A stretch of 64,000 nucleotides of DNA. Origin: Paracentrotus lividus (Eukaryota; Echinodermata; Echinoidea; Camarodonta; Echinidae). Where the stretch lies: contig CALNVZ010003426.1 of assembly GCA_940671915.1 (NCBI GenBank), positions 46,108,085-46,172,084 on the forward strand, read 5' to 3'. This document shows positions 57,801 through 64,000 of the stretch, in pieces (position 1 is the first letter of the stretch; every line of letters begins with the position of its first letter). A program made the position numbers and the translations under genes. The notes beneath the pieces were generated by a model that saw nothing but the letters and a program-made list of their open reading frames with translations, was not told where the DNA came from and did no database searches.

Positions 57801-60800
57801 ATTGCAACAGTTTTTTGTCAGAACATCAGGGTATTTTGGTAATCTCATGGTTATCTCATGGTCGGGGACTGTGTTAAGCTTTAACTGAAAGACTTGTTCT
57901 ATTAAAACAAGAGTAGACAAGAAGGTGTCTATGAGTGTACTCTCTTCTGCCTCTGAATGTTTTTGTAGGTGTCTGGTGAAGTTGAAACGAGAAAGAGCGA
58001 TGAGCAGATGGCACTTCAAGCATATCAAGAGGAACTGGATGCAGCTGAACAGAGATCCAGAGCAGCTCAACAAGATGCCCTTCATAATGAGATGATCGCC
58101 AACTACCAGGGAACTATCGACGACCAAGCCCAAGCCTTAGCCCAGTTCCAGATCTCCAGGACTGCTTCTACAGCTTCTGCTGCATTTGCTCCTTCGTCTA
58201 CCCAAGCCTCAACCCGGGCACCACCACCGGCTCCTCAAGCTCAAGCTCCAGGTCAAGCCCTACCCTCTGCCCCGCCCGTCACCCTCCCAAGGCCCTCCAG
58301 TGCTGCACCCTCAGTGACTGGTGCTAGCCAGGCGGAGAGGCAGAGAGAGTTGGAAGAGAGGTACGTTGCTGCGCCTCAGAGGTCCAGTATGCCACCCCCA
58401 AGACCAGCGGATCCACCAAGACCTACTCCACCGAGACCTGCTCCTCCACCACCGCAACCCACACAGCATGTTTCCTATGTCTCCAGACTTCAGGTAAATT
58501 CATATTAATAATAACATGGTGTCCTAGATATGAACACCTCAGGCAATGTATGGAATGCAAATAAGAAGATTTAAAGCCTCACTGAAAACTTCTTTTTTTT
58601 TATTGTTATCTATGATTTTTTTTTCACTATCTCACTGCTTTCTCTCCTTCTTCCCCTTTTCTCTGCAGAAAAAAGAACTTTTTATCTGCTATATAGGACC
58701 TGCTTTATGATGACTATTTATTTATTTTTGTTATGATATTAATATGTTGTATTATTTGTTTCTCAGTGTATGCAGTCTGCTATTCAGCAACAGGTATCTA
58801 AACTACAAGCAGAGAACAGTCATAAGAGAGTTGGTCTGGTAGCATTCAATAATAATGTGAGTATTTTGAGATTATTAAGCATAGTATTATTTCAGAATCT
58901 TTTCAGCTTCTTTTAAATCTTCGTCATCATTAAAAGAATGAAATTTATTGGGAACATATATGAAAACACAAAGGAAAATTTAAACATCAATAAAGCCGAC
59001 TATGCTTTACGAATTGCATGAGGACTACCTGGCTGTGGGTTTATTCTCCCAATTGACTAAAGTACTGACTATTATGAGTTTGGAATTTGTGAGTCATTGT
59101 TTAGAGCAAGTACCACGAGCGCTCATCGTAGGCGGATACCAACACCATACAAGAAGCAATCGTCATCATCATCATTTATAAATAGTCTTCATTGCATGTT
59201 TGACTTTACAATTATAAATTTTTACATGTAGTCCACTTCTGTTATAATGAGCATGGGTACAAATGTTTTTGCTAGAATCAGGCAATTCTTCCTGTCCAAA
59301 TTTGAAAAAGGGCAGTAAAATTTAAAACTTATGTTCAGTATTAGGAAATTTAGTTTGGTCTCGAGCACCTTGTTGTGACAGGAATGGATTTGTTAGTGTC
59401 AATACATATAACTGGCTTATTTGAAAAAATTTCTTTTGCCCTAGGTAACCGTGATCGGAGACGGCAGCTTGGACCCTGTGCCTCTAGAGGGCGCTGGTCT
59501 AACGGACAGAGAAAGCTTGATCAGTCTTGGTCAGAACTTCCCTCCTCCTGGACCAATAGATGAAGTCCATCGCTGTCTCACAGAAAAGATCTATAGGTAA
59601 GATGGATAGCCAGCGACCTTTAAAGTCAGCCATCTTGTTTTGTGGCAAATGAAAGGCCAAATAAATTCTTCTCCATGGCAAAAAGTAGAGACTACAGAAG
59701 ATCTTAGAAAGATGACAAAAACTAATTTTGAGGGAGACAATAGCCTGCACCAGTGCTGTTAAAGTATGTAGGACATGAGGATGACAAACACTGACCTTCC
59801 TCTCTTAGCTTAGAGATGCCACCCTCTCAATATCATACACCGATGCCACCAAAAAGAGGAATTTACCCTGATACTTAATGTCAGATTCTGACAAGCCATC
59901 GCAATTGAATGATAAATTATCATTGAACTATCAGTAGGCCCTACAATTCGGCCCACTGGTAAAATTCAGAATCATAACAATTTCAGTATGATTAAATCTC
60001 TACCCTGTATTTCTAACCCCCACCCCTCTCTCCATTCTATTAAAAGTTTATCCTCAAGAAAAGTATGGCAGGTGACCCCCTGAAAAATAAACACCTGACC
60101 ATTTACAATTTAATAAATATTAGTAAATAAAATTAATATTTCCAATATTTCAACTCCAATCCTCAGTCTAACAGAGAGTGGTCAGACCGCATTAGGCCCC
60201 GCCCTCCTGATCGCCATTTCCATGGCAGCCCAGAAACCAGGGTCAAAGGTCATTATGTGTACCGATGGAATGGCTAATGTTGGGTTGGGTGCATTGAGTG
60301 ACATGGACAATGACGCAGCCTATGAACAAGCAGCAACATTCTACGACGAGGTCGGCAACTTTGCAAGGGATTCCGGGTGAGTTGTCCCTTTTTTATCTTA
60401 TTTTTGTTACAGCTCCTTTCTTTAAATGATATTGATATTTGGATAACAATTATATTGACTTTCCTATTTTCATCCTCGGATAATTGTGTTCAACTTCTGA
60501 ACATTCTTTAATTAAAATTTGTAATGAAAAATACTATAATAATTATATGCTGTGCAGGACTTGTACTTCTGGTATCCAGTACCTGTCTTTTAACTTATGG
60601 GGATAGATAATTCTCTGCAGTTGCTCCACCTCTTTGGAACTCTCTACCCATTCAACTCCAACAGCTGAACAACATCAACACCTTCAAATCTGAACTTAAA
60701 ACATATCTATTCCAGCAATTTTTTTAAATAATATAGATATTTGGGGAGCTGAGCGCTTTTGAATGTTTTGGCAGATAAATGGCGCTTTACAAATGCTGTT

Positions 60801-63762
60801 CGTCATCATCATGAATTTAAAGTAAACAAAATTGTGATACAAATATTAAGATGCTTCATTGTTTTCACACACAAAAAAATAAAATCTCTGATAAGATATT
60901 TTTATCTTCAAAACCTTGCCAACATGACTTGTTCATTACAATTGAAAACAGTCATATGATTCTTTTCTTTATAAAATAATACATATGTTGCAGCTCAAAA
61001 ATGCTTGAAGGTTTTTACATCTATAAAAGCTAACAAAACAAATCTTTGTAATTGTACAATGAAATCGTGGACCTGAAAAAAATTGGTCTGATCAAATTTT
61101 TATGTATGTTTGTTTGCTTTGTTCAGTGTATGTGTGTCAGTGTTGACGCTAGAAGGTGAGGACTGCAGAGCTATTGAGCTCGGGAGTGTAGCAGACAAGA
61201 CAAAGGGAAAGGTATGTTCATATCCTATTGAAAGGGCTAGGGGTGGGTGTGGTAGAATTTACTCACCCCTTGTCTGTTTTCTTAGATACATTTGTGGATT
61301 TTTTCCTTTTACTCATGCACTTTGTATCTAATGAAAAGGCGCCTATAAATTCAAGCCAAAAGTTTTTCTTGCCGATGCGCTTTGTTCTGTGTAATTTGCT
61401 TCCATAAAAAAAAGTTATGCAAAATTTTGTGCGACGTGGAACAAATCTAAATTGCCCACTTCTATTGTTCTGGAGCGCTGCATTCATGGCCATTATGCGA
61501 AACCTACACTATAAGGCATGGGACGGCATGCGAAAAATTGTTTTTGCTTGATTGTAGAAAACTAGTCATATCTAAAAAATTACAGCACCAAATGTAATGA
61601 AAAAAAATTGCAGAAGAAAGTCTGATTTTCCTGCTTTATGAAAATACCAAACAATACCAGGTTGGGATTAATCTTCATACTATAAAAAAATGTTTTCCAC
61701 TTGTACCATTGTATTTGACACAGACTGTATAGCACTTCAGCCATTGGTCACTGTGAAGCATTAACAAATTTTGTTACATAATAAATCAAATAAAATTGAA
61801 TTAAATCAAGTATCGTTTGATCATTGTTACACCAGTCATTTATGATCATTTGTTACCCTGTTGATAATGTTGAGCTAGTCAGAGAGCCGTGACTCATATA
61901 TGAATAATCCAAAAATAATGAAGTATATTAGAATAACATATAAAATTGATTAAGAAATTATTGAGCAATAATCTAAAAGAAATAAAAGACAATAATTTGA
62001 AATGTATTTGGAATATTCTATGCACAAGCCAAGTTTCTTCACTGACTGCATAAAATCATGTAATGGTCCCATGTATTGTATTCCATGCAGGTGAGCATCG
62101 TTCAACCTAATGATCTGAACCAGCAGTTTGCTGATATCCTAGCTGATCCGGTCCTAGCTACCAATGTATCTGCTAAGATGGTTCTTCACAAAGGCCTGTA
62201 AGTAATCCCTTAATCATTGTTTCTGCTACTTTTATTACTCTTTCCTTACTCATATGTTGCGATTCTGTGTGTTTATGTAATGCCAAAGAGGTAATTGTTC
62301 TGTGTGGCTTCATTAAAGTATTTCACATAGTATGGGCAGAGTCTGAGTCAATTTCTAATTCAACTAAAAAAGAAATCACAAACACAAATAAACAAAAATT
62401 GAGAGAAAGGACTCGAGAAGGAGAAGAAGACATAGTCTAATATTTTTAGCTGTAGTAAGAAATAATACATGCTCCTAGGTTGTGTAGAATATACAGTACA
62501 GTCTACTCCCATGATAGCGAGCGTGGATTTAAGATTTTTTTTTATAAAAACACAGTTCTCTCATCTTGATTTCAAGCATGTGAAAATGTGTTTATGTGTC
62601 CATATGTATGTGGACACGGTGAAATTTTTGTTATAGATAAGTAATTGACTTTGTCCCAAACACATTTTTAAATAATGGTAGTGGACTGTAACTGCCCTAA
62701 TTTGGCAAAAGGAAGCAAGTGACATACTAATCAAATTTTAGTTTTTAATGTTTCCATATTTCATTTGGTGCCATCTTTTGCTGTCCAAATTTCATGTCTC
62801 AAAGTTTATCCATCTTTGAAATATTTAAATTAAGACATTAGGAGATTACATTGAAATCAGTGTAAATGACGGACACATTTTGCTCTTTTACGGGAAATGT
62901 CACTTTTGTCGCTTGCTTCCTTTTGCCAAATTAGGGCAGTAACAAATTTACACATGCATTTCTATATGGATGATGGTTGTATACATATTTGTGTGTGACA
63001 TAAATTTCAAATTGTCTAGCATGTAAAAAAAAATGTACAAATACACACACACATGAACCAAATTAGAATTTATTTCAACATAACAGTAAATTATATTCTT
63101 GTCCGGATTATATGATTTATTTGATCAGATTTTTGAGGGATGGTGAGAATGAAGATAATCCAGAGAGCCAGGCAACCCATAATGTAGGACTTGTGACAGC
63201 CGACTCAGAAACAACTTTTGAGTTTGGAGTTAGGAGAAAAGAAGGTGAGATTGAGAACGTACTTACTGACTGACTTAAGTGCATAGAACAGTGCGTCCCT
63301 TTGCTCTCCTATGGGTAATCCTTTTCCGCTCGGCTACCCTGGGCTAGGTCTTCAAGCCTAATACATAGTTAGACTACATCTCTGAGCACTTTACAGACAT
63401 ATTATTACCCCGATAATCAGATTCAGGCTTGCCCGCACAAAATGTGTGCACATTCTTTACTCCCTGAGGAGCATTCCAGCCAGGCACCATCAAATGAGGT
63501 GTACACAGTGCTGATCAACCCACAATGACGTTTGCATCCTACCGGGTACCCATTTATACCTGGGTGGGGAGAAGCATGTAGACAAAACACCCATGCTCAA
63601 GGACTCAAGTGCCATACCGTGGATTGAATCCACAGTCCTTACATTCTCAGTCAAGTGATACGACCAATGGACAATGACACCGCTTTATTAATTTTATTTC
63701 TGTTTTCTAAACAGTGGTTTATGATAACCTCGGTGGAACTACAATTGTGGAGAGAGTAGAAG
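46915..63762 (+). CDS. cpras1: Circularly permutated Ras protein 1-like (3'-partial, 17 exons)
   Basis: Exons: 46915-46997, 47699-47760, 50621-50677, 51192-51254, 51862-51915, 54283-54399, 55170-55301, 56064-56224, 57403-57570, 57969-58493, 58767-58856, 59445-59596, 60167-60376, 61127-61211, 62091-62197, 63129-63244, 63715-63762. Sum 2230 bases, 743 residues, all phases consistent. Order: start MDFGSSHIFTEVGSDD, YQPLGSRLSV, Tyr/Pro-rich disordered segment, zinc finger (FCGSCG ... FWICEFCEFEN), vWA domain with MIDAS DVSGSM, SGQTALG and CTDGMANVG, then QQFADILADPVLATN of a Sec23-like beta-sandwich. This order fits proteins annotated as circularly permutated Ras protein 1. The permuted GTPase should lie right of the window and is not seen, so its presence is inferred. 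Cellular role poorly known. Confidence 0.85.
47061..47318. mobile_element. Inverted-repeat element rich in GAGACGTCTC
   Basis: Ends acggtggtatctcacttcac and gcaagtgagataccaccgt are inverted copies. The interior repeats the palindrome gagacgtctc and variants (cagagacgtctccg, cagagacgtctctg, tgagacgtctctg) about four times. Confidence 0.88.
47761..50620 (+). other. CPRas1 intron
   Basis: AT-rich; (CT)n at 48812-48845; long CT/C-rich stretch at 50170-50520 upstream of the acceptor at 50620. No element or gene recognised. Confidence 0.6.
50621..55301 (+). CDS. cpras1: CPRas1 N-terminal block of five symmetric 1-1 exons
   Basis: Exons 50621-50677, 51192-51254, 51862-51915, 54283-54399 and 55170-55301 all start and end in phase 1, so any could be skipped or repeated without shifting the frame. 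Each carries acidic-Tyr or Pro motifs: EEHDYNHL; APPPPK and SDDYNG; LYDNFVGDP; DPIYDNRSF, AKPYDLL and PYEYAG; DAPPPLPPMRKK, DPTYEAF and EGEYQSLL. The Y-D/E-N tyrosines and PPPLPPMRK stretch look like SH2- and SH3-binding sites. That function is inferred. Confidence 0.85.
50740..50960 (+). mobile_element. Degraded SINE related to 17147-17470
   Basis: Shares gttgcacactaatgttgttt, ggcaagacattaatctaaat and ttgtcccaggtgaggct with the SINE bodies in this window; head region ggtggaggttgattgttgga is diverged. In a CPRas1 intron. Confidence 0.6.
52203..52657. mobile_element. Non-autonomous DNA element with GC-rich core
   Basis: Ends ttaaaggtagtatcagcc and ggctgacactacctttaa are inverted copies with one difference. 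Core 52383-52485 is CpG-rich (gcgcgtgcggcacggaccgc, acgcgcatcagcgtgc, cagcgcgttcgcaccgtacg) amid AT-rich arms. About 455 bp. In a CPRas1 intron. A T-run of about 30 followed by G-run lies just upstream at 52036-52074. Confidence 0.88.
53053..53817. mobile_element. Non-autonomous DNA element with internal GTCACTCCGTAACC repeats
   Basis: Ends gggcagttccaag and cttggaactgccc are exact inverted copies flanked by aaaa on both sides. Inside, the 14-mer gtcactccgtaacc (or gttacc) occurs four times: about 53400, 53414, 53611 and 53792. About 765 bp. Interior AT-rich without coding text. Confidence 0.88.
55712..55806 (+). pseudogene. Decayed tandem copy of the CPRas1 zinc-finger exon (copy 1)
   Basis: atctcagattt, agctgaatgatac, ttgtagctgtaaagtttgat, acactggtacag and accagtcttctgt match the exon at 56064 with deletions. 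Spacing to the next copy is about 176 bp. Confidence 0.75.
55888..55990 (+). pseudogene. Decayed tandem copy of the CPRas1 zinc-finger exon (copy 2)
   Basis: Same acceptor context (ccttgggtag|gttcatctca) as the true exon. Peptide SSQISRGDTNIVAVKFDTLVQ differs little from the true SSQIRRADTNIVAVKFDTLVQ, then has a TAG after QA and an extra base in the following cccagtttacaggg. Homology stops before the Cys codons. Exactly 176 bp upstream of the true exon. Confidence 0.9.
56064..57570 (+). CDS. cpras1: CPRas1 zinc-finger and MIDAS exons
   Basis: 56064-56224 carries FCGSCG (first Cys pair) and 57403-57570 carries WICEFCEFEN (second Cys pair), together a C-x2-C...C-x2-C finger of the Sec23/Sec24 type. 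The second exon continues into DTLVIFCVDVSGSMAV, the first vWA strand and metal-binding DxSxS. The intron between holds two MITE-like elements. Two decayed copies of the first exon lie just upstream. Confidence 0.88.
56483..56613. mobile_element. Short palindromic MITE-like element
   Basis: ctaggggggcatttcatcaa then aggacttttc at left pairs with acaagttctttcatgaaat then gcccccctag at right. Middle includes aatttgtcggataaaacttc. 131 bp. Confidence 0.92.
56842..57294. mobile_element. Tc1/mariner-like non-autonomous element, copy 1
   Basis: Bounded by TA on both sides (56840-56841, 57295-57296). Ends cagtctgtgt then aaaaaaaaatggtac pair with gtaccattttattt then gacacagactg. The CAGT start and TA target are typical of Tc1/mariner. 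453 bp. No transposase text. Confidence 0.85.
57969..58493 (+). CDS. cpras1: CPRas1 Ala/Gln/Pro-rich insert exon within the vWA domain
   Basis: 175 codons, phase 0-0, acceptor gtttttgtag, donor gtaaat. It starts VSGEVETRKSDEQMALQ with a helical Gln/Ala-rich part (AAEQRSRAAQQDAL), passes a Ser/Thr/Ala stretch and ends Pro-rich (PPRPTPPRPAPPPPQP) then YVSRLQ. It sits between the MIDAS strand and the first vWA helix (CMQSAIQQQV), where a short loop is usual in related proteins. Long disordered insert into a folded domain. Confidence 0.85.
58767..63762 (+). CDS. cpras1: CPRas1 rest of vWA and beta-sandwich exons
   Basis: 58767-58856 (KRVGLVAFNN), 59445-59596 (VTVIGDGSLDPVP), 60167-60376 (SGQTALGPALLIA, KVIMCTDGMANVG), 61127-61211 (GVCVSVLTLEGEDC), 62091-62197 (VSIVQPNDLNQQFADIL), 63129-63244 (TADSETTFEFGVR) and 63715-63762 (VVYDNLGGTTIVERVEG). 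The MIDAS Thr (SGQTALG) and Asp (CTDG) are present. The last visible exon is again a small 1-1 exon with a YDN motif. Confidence 0.85.
59100..59180 (+). mobile_element. Possible LINE/SINE 3' tail remnant
   Basis: gagcgctcatcgtaggcgga, caccatacaagaagcaa then tcgtcatcatcatcat, a tail form similar to the LINE tail at 60780-60812. Weak. Confidence 0.35.
60613..60812 (+). mobile_element. 3' end of an L2/CR1-type LINE
   Basis: AVAPPLWNSLPIQLQQLNN then TFKSELKTYLFQQFF and a TAA at 60725 is the hallmark C-terminus of CR1/L2 reverse transcriptases (APxLWNSLP...FKSxLKTYLF). The 3' end gagcgcttttgaatgt, tggcgctttacaaatgct and (tcatca)n is the usual short 3' tail. Very 5'-truncated, inactive, in a CPRas1 intron. 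Confidence 0.88.
61350..61727. mobile_element. Tc1/mariner-like non-autonomous element, copy 2 (left end worn)
   Basis: Matches 56930-57294: ccaaaag, tttgttctgtgtaatttgct, ttcatggccattatg, gattgtagaaaactagtcat, gcaccaaatgtaatgaaaa, ttgcagaagaaagtctgatt, tgttttccacttgtaccatt, and the end gacacagactg before TA. The left terminal repeat is not clearly kept. Confidence 0.85.
62691..62940. mobile_element. Inverted-repeat element (MITE-like)
   Basis: Left actgccctaatttggcaaaa then ggaagcaagtgaca; right gtcgcttgcttcc then ttttgccaaattagggcagt. 34-base ends nearly perfect. 250 bp. Confidence 0.93.
63275..63690 (-). mobile_element. tRNA-headed SINE (minus strand)
   Basis: Reading the minus strand from 63686: tRNA-like head with tgtggattcaatccacgg, then cccacccaggtataaatggg, tacccggtaggatgc, gattatcggggtaataatat and gtaaagtgctcagagatgt. 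Same tail class as 10285-10570. Between the last two visible CPRas1 exons. Confidence 0.85.
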
Positions 63763-63954
63763 GTGAGAGATTGTCCTCATATTCCTTACAAAACAATATT
63801 ATTGTATGAAACTGAATATTGTGTATTTGATGAGTTTGTTCAATAAGAATCTTTGAACGTATTTTTTATTTATTTTTTTCATTTTAATTTTACGTTAAAC
63901 ATGCATGTATTATTTTTTTTCTTTAAATTTGAGCAACAAAGGAAACTGGGGCTA

Positions 63955-64000
63955 AAAATATGAGCAAATAAAAATGGGGTTCCATCAAGATTCGAACCTG
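63955..64000 (-). mobile_element. Start of a tRNA-like/SINE element cut by the window edge
   Basis: gattcgaacctg at the very end is a B-box complement, preceded by tatgagcaaataaaaatggg and gttccatcaa, which is shared with the palindrome at 16608. Confidence 0.5.

Noticed and set aside
57750-58133. Minus-strand 127-codon frame
   Set aside because: Antisense shadow of the CPRas1 exon at 57969-58493.

Overview
The window is a piece of an animal (metazoan) nuclear genome. It has AT-rich introns, GT-AG spliced genes, tRNA-headed SINEs, LINE 3' ends and more than a dozen short inverted-repeat DNA elements. SINE tails with a conserved GGTACC/'ccaggtgaggtaaatggg'-like block, together with the gene content, point to an echinoderm, most likely a sea urchin. 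I infer the species group from memory of such repeats; it is not proven here.

Three protein-coding genes account for the coding sequence. (1) 7230-31123 (+): a diacylglycerol lipase of the DAGL-alpha type (DAGLA), 14 constitutive exons coding for about 908 residues. The N-terminal four-transmembrane exons lie upstream of the window or were not recognised. The Ser/Asp/His catalytic residues are all visible. The gene also shows a candidate alternative 5' splice site adding 135 codons, a candidate 23-codon cassette exon, and two partial exon duplications. (2) 43838-37722 (-): SAXO4/PPP1R32, a ciliary/axonemal protein, complete in 8 coding exons (469 residues), tail-to-tail with DAGLA. (3) 46915-63762 (+): the N-terminal 743 residues of a circularly permutated Ras protein 1 (CPRas1) type protein. 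It has a disordered Tyr/Pro-rich N-terminus, a Sec23/24-like zinc finger, a von Willebrand A (trunk-like) domain with an intact MIDAS, and the start of a beta-sandwich region. The GTPase part should lie past the right edge. SAXO4 and CPRas1 are head-to-head.

Layout: 1-7229 intronic/upstream sequence of DAGLA (a short inverted-repeat element, a GC-richer block near 1200-1510, a four-copy tandem repeat of about 200 bp, an unidentified 189-codon reading frame on the minus strand); 7230-31123 DAGLA exons and repeat-rich introns; 31124-about 34700 DAGLA 3' region packed with three fold-back elements, including a palindromic element of about 1.07 kb; 34880-35430 purine-rich tract and (CA)n; 37722-44900 SAXO4; 44900-46914 divergent promoter region; 46915-63762 CPRas1 with many non-autonomous DNA elements in its introns; 63290-63690 a SINE.

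The most striking pattern is repeated local duplication across exon borders. DAGLA exon 10 has an upstream partial copy with 12 differences that are all synonymous, embedded in a minisatellite of about 30 units whose repeat looks like a 3' splice site. DAGLA exon 12 and a CPRas1 zinc-finger exon also have degenerate tandem copies beside them. All exon joins given here are my manual reading of splice sites and codon phase; every join used keeps the reading frame.
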